Below, piece after piece: positions 1 through 6,971 of a stretch of 13,134 nt of DNA. The stretch covers positions 1 to 13,134 of the forward strand of contig CAYSIX010000107.1 of the NCBI GenBank assembly GCA_964431205.1. The letters are read 5' to 3'. This stretch comes from CAYSIX01 sp964431205 (GTDB lineage Bacteria > Planctomycetota > Phycisphaerae > Phycisphaerales > Phycisphaeraceae). Within the stretch, counting starts at the first letter, position 1; each line of letters opens with the position of its first letter. Made by a program: the position numbers and the translations under genes. A model generated the notes under the pieces. The model was not told where the DNA came from. It worked only from the letters and a program-made list of their open reading frames with translations, and searched no databases.

Positions 1-53
1 GAGTCGGGAGGGAAAGAGTCAGGAGGGAAGGAGAGGAGGAGAGGAGGAGGCAG
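1..53. repeat. Degenerate polypurine repeat (G/A-rich)
   Basis: Almost every base on the plus strand is a purine. The tract begins as two near-identical 15-base units (positions 1-15 and 16-30, each GAGTC-RGGAGGGAA), then shortens to GAGAGGAG units. It is cut by the window edge. It resembles the GGAG-type heptamer array at 11817-11892, though its period is 7-8 rather than a clean 7. No coding function is visible. Confidence 0.6.
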
Positions 54-657
54 AAAGCGGGAAGCACGGAAACGACGCCGCCCGACCGCCCAATCACCCA
101 GTGGCATCCGGTTGATCCGGCCGATCCGTTGATCCGGTCGCAACGGCGCGCGCGTGGATGGCCGTGGGCGCGGGCAGGCGACTGAGGGGGGCAATCCTTC
201 CGAGCCGAGGGGCGGCGACGCCGTGTGGCGCGCAGAACCGAAGCACAAAATCAGGGAATTGCAAAGAAACTGGACGTCCATTACACTGCTGACGCGATTC
301 GTGGGCAGCTCATGGGGTGATGCCCTGAGAGCCGGCCGCGGATCGCGAGGAGAGAGGCCTGCTTGGCTCGGCCGCCGTGGTGCGGACGGGTCCGTCCCGC
401 TGTCGGTAACGCGCTCAGAGTGAACCCAGCCAGTCATCCGAATGCCGAGACGTCGCTCGCGCTGCGGGCGCACGATCGGTTGGGGTGCGGCGCCTGCGAT
501 CCGCGAGGCCGGCCCGTGACCGGGCCGCGACGGGGTACACTCTGCGTTCGCACCGGGTGCCCGCGCCCCCAAGGCGCGCGGCGCGTCGGCGTGGGCCGAG
601 CCCCCGAAACCGCTACCGCTTCATCGCTTCGACGACCGCATTGAAAGGAACCTGTCG
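54..657. other. Intergenic region and putative glnA leader
   Basis: I see no convincing gene in this stretch; the short open frames have no recognisable sequence. It holds a direct repeat GTTGATCCGG (about 111-120 and 128-137). It also holds an AT-richer island at 240-300 with a sigma70-like promoter, and a 6-bp inverted repeat GGCCCG-TGAC-CGGGCC at 511-526. A TACACT hexamer at 536-541, about 117 bases before the glnA start, could be a second -10 box. The glnA ribosome-binding site AAAGGAA is at 644-650. Confidence 0.5.
259..287 (+). promoter_or_regulatory. Putative sigma70-type promoter upstream of glnA
   Basis: A -35-like TTGCAA (259-264) and a -10-like TACACT (282-287) are separated by exactly 17 bases, inside an unusually AT-rich island of this GC-rich DNA. 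Each box matches consensus at four of six positions. If used, it would give a glnA leader of about 360 bases. A second TACACT at 536-541 has no good -35 partner, so which is the real start is unknown. I saw no sigma54-type GG-N10-GC element. Confidence 0.4.
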
Positions 658-2073
658 GTGACACCACAACAAGTGATCGCAATGGGCAAGGAAAAGGGCT
701 GCAAGGTCCTGGACATCCGCTTCATGGACTTCCCTGGGATGTGGCAGAACACGTCCTACCCGTTCTCCGAGCTGGACGAGGACAAGTTCGAGAACGGGTT
801 CGGGTTCGACGGCTCGTCGATCCGCGGGTGGCAGGCGATCAACGAATCGGACATGCTGCTGATCCCCGACCCCAAGACCGCGTTCATCGACCCGTTCCTC
901 AACGAGCCGACGCTGGTCATGATCGCCATGGTCGAGGACCCGGTGACGCGGCAGCCCTACACCCGCTCGCCTCGCGGCGTGGCGACCAAGGCCGAGGCGT
1001 ACCTCAAGTCCACCGGCATCGCCGACACCGCCTTCTTCGGGCCCGAGGCCGAGTTCTTCCTGTTCAGCGACGTCCGCTACGCCAGCGAGCAGAAGCAGTC
1101 GTTCTACCACATCGACTCGCCGGAGGCGCACTGGAACAGCGGCAAGGAGTACCCCGGCGGCAACAAGGCCTACACCATCCGCCCCAAGGAAGGCTACTTC
1201 CCCGTCCCGCCCAGCGACACGCTCATGGACGTGCGCAGCGAGATGATGCTGATCATGAACGAGCTGGGCCTCGACGTCGAGTGCCACCACCACGAGGTGT
1301 CCACCGGCGGCCAGTGCGAGATCGACCTGCGCTTCAGCCCGCTGGTCGACATGGCCGACAAGATGCTCAAGTACAAGTACATCATCAAGATGGTCGCGCA
1401 GCGTCACGGCCTCTCGGCGACGTTCATGCCCAAGCCGATCTACATGGACAACGGCTCGGGCATGCACACGCACATGTCGCTGTGGAAGGACAACAAGCCG
1501 CTGTTCGCCGGCGACGGCTACGCCGGGATGAGCGAGATGGCGCTCTACGCCATCGGCGGCGTGCTCAAGCACGCCCCCGCCCTGCTGGCGTTCACCAACC
1601 CCAGCACCATCAGCTACAAGCGGCTGGTCCCCGGCTACGAGGCGCCGATCAACCTGGCCTACTCGGGCCGCAACCGCTCGGCCGCCGTCCGCATCCCCAT
1701 GTATCACACCAGCCCCAAGGCCAAACGCTTCGAGTTCCGATGCCCCGACCCGTCGTGCAACCCGTACCTGGCCTTCTCGGCCATGCTCATGGCGGCGATC
1801 GACGGCATCCAGAACAAGATCGACCCGGGCAAGCCCCTGGACGTGAACATCTACGACCTCGAGCCCGAGCAGGCCGCCGGCATCCCCAAGACGCCGGCCC
1901 TGCTCCAGGACGCCCTGGCCGCCCTCGAGGCCGACCACGACTTCCTGCTCAAGGGCGACGTGTTCACCCCCGACGTCATCGAGACGCAGATCTCCTACAA
2001 GATGGAGAACGAGGTGATGGCCCTGGCCGTCCGGCCGCACCCGTACGAGTTCTCGCTCTATTACGACATCTAA
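658..2073 (+). CDS. glnA: Type I glutamine synthetase
   Basis: This cytoplasmic enzyme joins ammonium and glutamate to form glutamine using ATP. At 471 residues it has the normal length for the bacterial dodecameric GSI type. Visible family motifs are GFDGSSIRGW (49-58), the metal-binding FGPEAEFF (127-134), HHHEVSTGG (210-218), NGSGMHTHMS (265-274), the NPSTISYKRLVPGYEAP loop (314-330) and RFEFRCPDPSCNPY (357-370). NIYDLEPEQ (397-405) contains Tyr399, which lines up with the tyrosine that GlnE adenylylates in enterobacteria, so covalent regulation is possible. The start is a GTG 7 bases after AAAGGAA (644-650). The gene stands alone and ends 3 bases before a heptamer array, then a strong terminator. 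Long open frames on the opposite strand and in the +1 frame are GC-composition shadows. Confidence 0.98.
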   Translation: MTPQQVIAMGKEKGCKVLDIRFMDFPGMWQNTSYPFSELDEDKFENGFGFDGSSIRGWQAINESDMLLIPDPKTAFIDPFLNEPTLVMIAMVEDPVTRQPYTRSPRGVATKAEAYLKSTGIADTAFFGPEAEFFLFSDVRYASEQKQSFYHIDSPEAHWNSGKEYPGGNKAYTIRPKEGYFPVPPSDTLMDVRSEMMLIMNELGLDVECHHHEVSTGGQCEIDLRFSPLVDMADKMLKYKYIIKMVAQRHGLSATFMPKPIYMDNGSGMHTHMSLWKDNKPLFAGDGYAGMSEMALYAIGGVLKHAPALLAFTNPSTISYKRLVPGYEAPINLAYSGRNRSAAVRIPMYHTSPKAKRFEFRCPDPSCNPYLAFSAMLMAAIDGIQNKIDPGKPLDVNIYDLEPEQAAGIPKTPALLQDALAALEADHDFLLKGDVFTPDVIETQISYKMENEVMALAVRPHPYEFSLYYDI

Positions 2074-2076
2074 GGG

Positions 2077-2140
2077 GCTTGAGGCCTGAGGCTTCAGGCT
2101 TGAGGCCCGAGGCTTCAGGCTTGAGGGCCTGAGGCCTGAG
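2077..2140. repeat. Heptamer tandem array, consensus GCYTGAG
   Basis: Nine 7-base units, GCTTGAG, GCCTGAG, GCTTCAG, GCTTGAG, GCCCGAG, GCTTCAG, GCTTGAG, then GCCTGAG twice, run almost without interruption. A single extra G breaks the register at 2126. The array starts 3 bases after the glnA stop and ends 20 bases before the terminator stem, so it would form the 3' UTR of the glnA transcript. Units in opposite sense (GCCTGA-GGCT-TCAGGC, 2084-2099) can form a small hairpin. Confidence 0.85.
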
Positions 2141-2160
2141 GGCGAACGATGCATGACCGG

Positions 2161-2193
2161 GCCCGGGGCACTCGCGTGCCCCGGGCTTTTTTT
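2161..2193 (+). terminator. Intrinsic terminator of glnA
   Basis: A perfect 11-bp stem (2161-2171 with 2176-2186; GCCCGGGGCAC / GTGCCCCGGGC) closes a TCGC tetraloop and is followed directly by seven T residues (2187-2193). This is a textbook rho-independent terminator in the glnA direction. Confidence 0.95.
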
Positions 2194-2213
2194 CGCCCCG
2201 GGCGATGCGCGCA

Positions 2214-2245
2214 TAGAAAAACCCCGGCTCGCACTAAACCGGGGT
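2214..2245 (-). terminator. Intrinsic terminator of the PEP-CTERM gene
   Basis: Read on the minus strand, a 7-bp stem ACCCCGG / CCGGGGT (2239-2245 with 2221-2227) and an 11-base loop are followed by TTTTCT. It lies about 45 bases past the stop of the minus-strand gene at 2290 and faces the glnA terminator, separating the two convergent genes. Confidence 0.8.
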
Positions 2246-2289
2246 CAGGGGTGCGTTGAGGTCGGACCGATCGGCCCGGTCGATCGCGG

Positions 2290-2913
2290 TCAGGCGATCT
2301 GCCGCTTGCGGCGGGCGGCGAACACGCCCAGCAGGGCCAGGCCCGCACCGGCGGCGGCCGGGGTCGGCACGGCCGTGATCTTCACGTTGTCCAGCAGCAT
2401 GCCCACCTTGTCGCCGCCCGCGCCGTTGAACACCAGCTGCAACTGGTGCGGCATGGTCAGCTTCAGCAGCCGCGTGTAAGTCGTGAACGGAGCGTCCTGA
2501 GGCAGCGAGATCATCTCGGACAGAGACGCCATGCCGGTCAGCAGGACGGTCGAGGTGACCTTCTCGTCGGCGTCGTTGCGCTGGTTGCCGGCGAGGTCAA
2601 AGCTGATCTCGTACCAGCCGGCGGGCAGCATGATGCCGGGGCTGAGGGTCATCTTGCCGGCGTCGCCGGTCGAGCCGTCCATGTCGACGTACAGGCCGTT
2701 GCCGGGCAGGAAGTCGAAGGAGCCGTTGCCGATCAGGTCGACGGTGCCGTCGGAGACGGTCCAGTTGGCGAAGCCCGTGTAGTTGAGCTGGCCGGCGCCG
2801 CCGTTCTCGCCGTCGAAGTTGTCGTAGAAGACGACCGTGCCCGCCGAGGCCCCGCTGGCCAGGCCGAGCGTCGCCGCCATCGCCGCCGCCGTGAACAGTT
2901 GCTTGATCTTCAT
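2290..2913 (-). CDS. Secreted PEP-CTERM-type protein
   Basis: A 207-residue exported protein of unknown specific function. It has a typical signal peptide (MKIKQLF, hydrophobic Ala/Leu core, likely cleavage after ASGASA at residue 24). A roughly 155-residue beta-rich body follows, with FYDNFDGENGG, WTVSDGTVDLIG, GLYVDMDGS, PAGWYEISFDLAG and MLLDNVKI stretches, the pattern of a jelly-roll, carbohydrate-binding-like domain. The C-terminus is a sorting tail: VPTP (182-185), a small-residue hydrophobic helix (about 187-199) and a basic RRKR (201-204). In known systems exosortase/EpsH-type enzymes process such tails and the protein is delivered to the envelope or matrix. The body contains no cysteine. 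The start could be ATG 2913 or GTG 2916; a GGGAG lies 6-10 bases upstream of both. Envelope placement is inferred from the tail; the ligand is unknown. Confidence 0.88.
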   Translation of the reverse strand: MKIKQLFTAAAMAATLGLASGASAGTVVFYDNFDGENGGAGQLNYTGFANWTVSDGTVDLIGNGSFDFLPGNGLYVDMDGSTGDAGKMTLSPGIMLPAGWYEISFDLAGNQRNDADEKVTSTVLLTGMASLSEMISLPQDAPFTTYTRLLKLTMPHQLQLVFNGAGGDKVGMLLDNVKITAVPTPAAAGAGLALLGVFAARRKRQIA

Positions 2914-3412
2914 CACTTGCTGTCTCCCACCAAAAAGGTTGTGAAAAATCCCCTGCGGTGAATCAAGATCCCCGACCCCCGGCGAAAGGCTCGCTTCGAT
3001 GGGGAGGCTCTTGCCCCGCGAACACGTCCGAAGGATGCCCCGAGATCGGCCCGGGGCCAGAGATTCGGTCGAATTGGGGCCGATCGACCCGGAATCGACG
3101 GCGCCTGTGCGGGGCAGAGAAGATGGAGAAGGCTCGGCGGCGGCGTCGCCGGGGGGGGGAAGCTGAGGCGGGCGGGGTCGGGGGCCGGGACGAGATTAAG
3201 GCCGGTTTGCCCATCTTTCCTCTTGCCGGGCCAAGGGTGACCGGATAACCTGTCGATAGGAACGAGAGGGCCGGGCGTCGGATCGCCCGGGGCCCGCCGG
3301 CACGTCCGCGTAAGGGGCGAGCCGGGCCACATGAGCGGATCAACCGGCGGGTGCGGCGTCGTGGGGCGCCGAGCAACGCCCGCTTTGTTAGGCCCGTATC
3401 GGAGTACTGACC
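2914..3412. other. Intergenic region with putative infC leader
   Basis: No gene is supported here. It holds the upstream region of the minus-strand PEP-CTERM gene, a run of nine G (3151-3159), and then the infC leader. A weak promoter-like pair TTGCCG (3223-3228) and GATAAC (3244-3249) has a short 15-base spacer. A perfect 7-bp hairpin CCGGGCG-TCGGAT-CGCCCGG (3271-3290) could form in the leader RNA. It has no following T run, so it is not a terminator. The in-frame stop TAG at 3389-3391 sets the upstream limit for infC. Confidence 0.45.
3401..3404 (+). promoter_or_regulatory. Shine-Dalgarno GGAG deciding the infC start
   Basis: GGAG lies 8 bases before the ATC at 3413. The open frame extends back only to 3392 because of TAG at 3389-3391, and there is no in-frame ATG, GTG or TTG between that stop and GTG 3494. 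This site therefore supports a non-canonical start at ATC 3413. Confidence 0.75.
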
Positions 3413-4084
3413 ATCGCTAGAGGACGCTTTCGGCCGCAGCAGAAAGACACCGGTAAACGGCTGCGTGTCAACGACCTAATTCGCATTTCACCGGTGCGCT
3501 TGATCGACGAAAACGACGAACAGGTCGGGGTGATCGACCTGGCGGACGCCAAGCAGCGGGCCAAGGACGCGGGGCTGGACCTGGTCGAGGTCTCGCCGCA
3601 GTCCTCGCCGCCCGTCTGCAAGATCATGGACTACGGCAAGTGGAAGTACGCCCAGCGCAAGAAAGAGCAGAAGGCGCGCAGCCACACCAAGCAGTCCGAG
3701 CTCAAGGGGATGCGGCTGCGGCCGAAGATCGACAGCCACGACCTGGAGATCAAGCTGAACAAGGCCCGCCAGTTCCTCGAGGAGGGGCACAAGGTCCAGT
3801 TCACCATGCTCTTCCGCGGGCGGGAGATGGCCCACCGGGACCTGGGCCTGGCGGCGATGCGCCGCATCGCCGAGGGCCTCAGCGACATCTCCAAGGTCGA
3901 GCAGCCGGCCAAGCTCCAGTTCCGCCGCGCTCTGATGGTGCTCGCCCCCGACCGCAAGTCCCGCCACCCCGAGGGCAAGGACAAGGACCAGAGCAAGGAC
4001 AAAGAACAGGGCGGCGAGCGCCCGGGCCCGGGGGCCCGCGCCCCCCGCGACGCCGAGCAGCCCGAGCCGGCCACGTCGAATTAG
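3413..4084 (+). CDS. infC: Translation initiation factor IF-3
   Basis: IF-3 binds the 30S subunit, keeps it apart from 50S and checks start codon and initiator tRNA. The frame read from ATC 3413 encodes 223 residues. It begins ARGRFRPQQKDTGKRLRVND, the typical basic IF-3 N-terminus; the first ordinary start (GTG 3494) would remove this and the RVNDLIRI strand. The N-domain contains LDLVEVSPQSSPPVCKIMDYGK, then comes the lysine-rich linker and the C-domain (KGMRLRPKIDSHDLEIKLNKARQFLEEGHKVQ and FRGREMAHRDLG). From about residue 182 on there is a charged, Lys/Asp/Pro-rich extension that is not part of the core fold. IF-3 discriminates against non-AUG starts, and its own gene uses AUU in E. coli to autoregulate; an ATC start here implies the same control. 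The usual partners rpmI and rplT do not follow; the next gene is convergent. Confidence 0.95.
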   Translation: MARGRFRPQQKDTGKRLRVNDLIRISPVRLIDENDEQVGVIDLADAKQRAKDAGLDLVEVSPQSSPPVCKIMDYGKWKYAQRKKEQKARSHTKQSELKGMRLRPKIDSHDLEIKLNKARQFLEEGHKVQFTMLFRGREMAHRDLGLAAMRRIAEGLSDISKVEQPAKLQFRRALMVLAPDRKSRHPEGKDKDQSKDKEQGGERPGPGARAPRDAEQPEPATSN

Positions 4085-4144
4085 ACGCTGTCGAGAAACT
4101 GAAGGTGATGCGGGCGGCCCGCCCGGGGCGCTAGTAAATCCGGG

Positions 4145-5182
4145 CTACCCGCCCGTCACCTCCCGGAGCAACCCGAAGAACGCGCGCTTGCGGGCCGAGC
4201 TGATGCCCCAGTTCACCGGCACGCTCTGATACCCCTCGTCGAAGCCCTCGCCCTTCATCCGGTAATCGAAGTACCCCCAGCTCGCGTGCTCGTCGATCGC
4301 CGCGAGCATGTTGTTGTCCGGCCGGTCGAAGTCGAAGTGGTCATCCTCGTTGAACAGGATCGGCTGGCCACGGTAGCCCTCGACCTGTCGGCTCTGGCGC
4401 ACCATCTCGCGGATACGGTCGGGCTCGTTGACGCCGTTGCCGTGCAGGAGGATGAAGTCGGCGGCGGCGGCGACGTTGGGCTTGACCACCGTCCCCCCGC
4501 CGTAGCTCGTGCTGACCAGCAGCCGCCCCGCCGGCGTGTCGAGCCGCCCACGCGACCGCTGCGCCACACGCTCGATCAGCTCGTGCACCCGCGGCGGCTG
4601 AAGGATCGGGTGGTCGTACCGCACGTTGCACTCGTTGTTCACTTCGACCAGCACGTGCCGGTATCCGCGCTCGATGAGCCAGTCGGTGACCGCGTCGGTC
4701 GCGTCGATGACGGCGCGCTCGTCGGCCAGGCGATGGTCCTGCCCGAAATAGAACAGCCCGACGATCGGGACCATGCCCAGGCCGTCCGCCGCGTCGAGGA
4801 TCTGTTCGAGCCGGTTCATGTAGTCCGGTCGCAGCGAGCCGTCGGCCTCGTAGGCGCTGTGGTGCCAGGGCTGCTCGTCGCTGTAGCCCAAGGGGGAGCC
4901 GCCCTGCAGGTTCACGGTGAAACCCAGCAAGCCGTGCTCACGCCAGGTCGGCATCGCCGCGACAAACTCGCGCGTGTTCCGCTGCGGGTCCCACGGCCCG
5001 TCGGGATAGTTCCATCGCGCACGCGTCTGCGGGTTCAGGTCGTCGAACGTGCCCTGCACCATGCGGCTGTTCAAGAGGAGGCCCTCGATCCGTCGTCCAC
5101 GCCACACGCGGCCGGCGTAGGTCGGCCGGCCGTTCAGATAAAAGTCCTCGCCCTGGATCGATACCGTCGTCTGGCGTGCCAC
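4145..5182 (-). CDS. Glycoside-hydrolase-like TIM-barrel protein
   Basis: A 345-residue protein that I cannot assign to a named family, but which looks like a clan-A (GH5-like) retaining glycosidase or a relative. VEVNNECN (179-186) matches the strand-4 Asn-Glu acid/base motif (Glu184), and ILFNEDDH (275-282) could supply the strand-7 nucleophile (Glu279). Conserved-looking aromatic and His residues (W106, H107, H108, Y145, H247) fit a sugar pocket. The N-terminal VSIQGEDFYLNGRPTYAGR is the usual opening of such enzymes, where the substrate-side strand begins. There is no signal peptide, so it should act in the cytoplasm. The start is GTG 5182, 5 bases after AAAGGGA. It follows the AEC permease gene by 50 bases on the same strand, suggesting co-transcription. 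Substrate and catalytic competence are inferred, not shown. Confidence 0.72.
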   Translation of the reverse strand: MARQTTVSIQGEDFYLNGRPTYAGRVWRGRRIEGLLLNSRMVQGTFDDLNPQTRARWNYPDGPWDPQRNTREFVAAMPTWREHGLLGFTVNLQGGSPLGYSDEQPWHHSAYEADGSLRPDYMNRLEQILDAADGLGMVPIVGLFYFGQDHRLADERAVIDATDAVTDWLIERGYRHVLVEVNNECNVRYDHPILQPPRVHELIERVAQRSRGRLDTPAGRLLVSTSYGGGTVVKPNVAAAADFILLHGNGVNEPDRIREMVRQSRQVEGYRGQPILFNEDDHFDFDRPDNNMLAAIDEHASWGYFDYRMKGEGFDEGYQSVPVNWGISSARKRAFFGLLREVTGG

Positions 5183-5232
5183 CTCGTTCCCTTTCCAATG
5201 GAGGCGATGCCGTCAGACCTCCGCCGGCGCGG

Positions 5233-6276
5233 TCAGAACAGCCCGCCGCGGCTGAGCAGGATCACCAGTGTCACCGTCACCGGCGACAGCAGCGTCGAGT
5301 AGAACACGCTGCGAGCCACGAAGTCCGGGTGGTTGTGGAACTGCATGCACAGCAGCGTGCAGTTGACGCTCGTCGGCACCGCCGCGCTGATCAGCAGCAC
5401 CTGCGCGACCAGCCCCTCGACGCCGAACAGCTTCAACAGCCCGAACATCAGCAGCGGCCCGGCCAGCAGCCGCAGCGCCACGCTCAGCGTCACGGGGTAA
5501 TCGCGCCCGCCCGGCCGGATCACCGCGAGCTGCGCGCCGAGCGTCGCCAGCGCCACCACCACGAACCCGTTCTTGGCGTACACGATCGTGTCCCAGAACG
5601 GGCGCAGCGCCGAGGCCACGGTCGGCGCGTGCTCGCCCAGCCACGTCCGCACGCCGATCGTCGTCAGCGCCGCCGCCAGCGCGTACAGCGGCGGGAACCT
5701 GGCCACGTGCAGCAGGTTCCGCTTCCACTGCCCGTCGCGCACGTGCCCGGCGGCGAGCATCACACCCAGCGTGAAGCTGGTGAAGTTCTGTGTGAGCATG
5801 ACGAAAACCTGCAACGACTCGGCGGCGGTCGCGCGACCGACGTCGCGGAACGCCAGGTTCTGCAGCGGCAGGCCGTAGTTTCCGCTGTTGTAGAAGATGC
5901 TGGTCATGACTAACGCCCGCCAGCGGTTCGCCGGGACGCCGCGCAGCTTCGCCACCGTGAGCGTCAGCGCCGCCGAGACGACCATCAGCGCCAGCGACAG
6001 CCCGACCATCGTGCCGATCTCGGCCAGCGACAGCGAGGCGCTGACGACGGCGAAGTACACCATCGCGGGGACGACGAGGTAGAAGTTCAGCCGCGTGAGC
6101 GTGGGCAGGTCAAGCCCCAGCAGGCGCTGGATCAGAAACCCCACGCCGAACATGAGCAGGATCGGCAGAACGATGAAGTACGCGACGTGCGCGAGATCGC
6201 CCAGCCAGGCGGTCAAGGGCAGGTCGGAGATGGATGCGCCGGCGAGGAGCAAGGGGGACTCAGTGTAGCGTTGCAA
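5233..6276 (-). CDS. AEC-family transporter (auxin efflux carrier-like permease)
   Basis: An inner-membrane permease of up to 347 residues with about ten hydrophobic helices in two halves. The signature YNSGNYGLPLQN (129-140) in the first half and the ISAAVPTSVNCTLLCMQF stretch (297-314) in the last third are typical of the AEC/PF03547 superfamily. Bacterial members move organic acids such as malate or malonate; plant PIN relatives move auxin. The substrate cannot be read from the sequence. The start is uncertain: the frame opens with TTG 6276, but a TACACT box (6262-6267) inside this stretch and a TTG at 6252 suggest a shorter, possibly leaderless start; helix 1 begins near residue 28 in either case. 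It is the upstream member of a probable two-gene transcript with the glycosidase-like gene. Confidence 0.9.
   Translation of the reverse strand: MQRYTESPLLLAGASISDLPLTAWLGDLAHVAYFIVLPILLMFGVGFLIQRLLGLDLPTLTRLNFYLVVPAMVYFAVVSASLSLAEIGTMVGLSLALMVVSAALTLTVAKLRGVPANRWRALVMTSIFYNSGNYGLPLQNLAFRDVGRATAAESLQVFVMLTQNFTSFTLGVMLAAGHVRDGQWKRNLLHVARFPPLYALAAALTTIGVRTWLGEHAPTVASALRPFWDTIVYAKNGFVVVALATLGAQLAVIRPGGRDYPVTLSVALRLLAGPLLMFGLLKLFGVEGLVAQVLLISAAVPTSVNCTLLCMQFHNHPDFVARSVFYSTLLSPVTVTLVILLSRGGLF
6262..6267 (-). promoter_or_regulatory. Putative -10 box TACACT of the AEC transporter gene
   Basis: TACACT on the minus strand (four of six matches to TATAAT) ends 9 bases before an in-frame TTG at 6252. 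No convincing -35 was found at the expected distance. If real, it places the transcription start almost on that TTG and makes TTG 6276 unusable. Confidence 0.35.
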
Positions 6277-6482
6277 GGGCTCATGAAGGGCACAGCGGCG
6301 CCTCGCTCAAGGTGGCGCGACGAAGCAATCGAGCGCGTTTTGATCCGATAACCGGTCGGCCGGGCGAATCCGAAGCGTCGACTGGCCGATGATAAAGGGT
6401 GAAGGGCCGAAACCTGCGGTCCGAACGCCGCGGCGAGCCGCCCCCGGCCGCCACGCCCGCTCGGGCCGAAACGGTCGCGATC

Positions 6483-6935
6483 ATGCGGGACGAGTCCTAC
6501 GAGAGTCTGACGAGCTGGCGCCGGGCCATGGACCTGGTGGAGACGATCTACCGCGTCACCCGTCGGTTCCCCAACGAAGAGAAGTCCGGGCTGGCCGCCG
6601 CCCTCCGCAAGACCGTCGCCACCATCCCCGCCAAGATCGCCGACGCCCACGGCCGCAGCGCCCCCAGGGAAGCCATCTCCGCCTTCTCCGCCGCACAGGG
6701 CTCCATCCGCGAGCTCGAAACCACGTTGCTGATCGCCCGTCGGCTGGGGATCCTCGGCCGATGGTCGCTCTTCCGCCTGCGCCGGCGATGCGCCCAGCTC
6801 GACAACATGATCGACGACGTGATCGATAGCCGCGAGGAGCTGGCCACCGTCCATCAACCCGCCCCGAAGCCGCCCACCGCCAAGCTCCCCCTGCCCACAC
6901 CCGCGGCCGCGGCCGCACCCCGCGCCGCCGCCTGA
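6483..6935 (+). CDS. Four-helix bundle protein, 23S rRNA-IVS family
   Basis: A 150-residue protein of the PF05635/TIGR02436 group. Its members were first noticed inside 23S rRNA intervening sequences and share a fold with the Avd accessory protein of diversity-generating retroelements; a general biochemical role is not established. The family pattern is clear: ESLTSWRRAMDLVETIYRVTRRFPNEEKSGL (helix 1), LRKTVATIPAKIADAHGR (usual form: R-A-x-SIPANIAEG-GR), then ELETTLLIARRLGIL and the fourth helix. A Pro/Ala-rich tail (from about residue 123) is not part of the fold. No 23S rRNA, reverse transcriptase or variable repeat is nearby, so it is a free-standing copy. ATG 6483 leaves the conserved domain intact and is preferred; GTG 6399 is in frame but adds an unrelated Arg/Pro-rich stretch. 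Neither has a clear ribosome-binding site. Confidence 0.85.
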   Translation: MRDESYESLTSWRRAMDLVETIYRVTRRFPNEEKSGLAAALRKTVATIPAKIADAHGRSAPREAISAFSAAQGSIRELETTLLIARRLGILGRWSLFRLRRRCAQLDNMIDDVIDSREELATVHQPAPKPPTAKLPLPTPAAAAAPRAAA

Positions 6936-6971
6936 TCGGTCGAGCCACAAACGCCGGCCGTGACCGACCGC

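Noticed and set aside
741..2132. 463-codon plus-strand frame overlapping glnA
   Set aside because: Shifted frame of glnA with Arg/Pro/His-rich composition and no recognisable motif.
2077..2140. CRISPR array
   Set aside because: Units are 7 bases with no spacers; the heptamer arrays lack the alternating repeat-spacer structure of CRISPR.
613..2214. 533-codon open frame on the minus strand across glnA
   Set aside because: It is an exact antisense shadow of glnA, caused by GC bias at third codon positions; its translation is Val/Leu/Arg/His-rich without any domain, and it reads through the heptamer array and terminator.
3151..3159. Phase-variable G tract
   Set aside because: The nine-G run lies in intergenic DNA with no frame to switch and no promoter spacing it would obviously alter.
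3271..3290. Terminator in the infC leader
   Set aside because: The 7-bp hairpin is perfect but is followed by GGCCCGCC, not a T run.
4286..5302. 338-codon plus-strand frame opposite the glycosidase-like gene
   Set aside because: Antisense shadow; the minus-strand frame has a structured sequence with catalytic-looking motifs, and this one does not.
6483..6935. Avd gene of a diversity-generating retroelement
   Set aside because: Same fold family, but no reverse transcriptase, template repeat or variable repeat is visible in the window.
6213..6950. 245-codon minus-strand frame spanning the AEC/four-helix-bundle gap
   Set aside because: Gly/Arg/Pro-rich and antisense to the clear four-helix bundle gene; the part beyond that gene is not conserved-looking.
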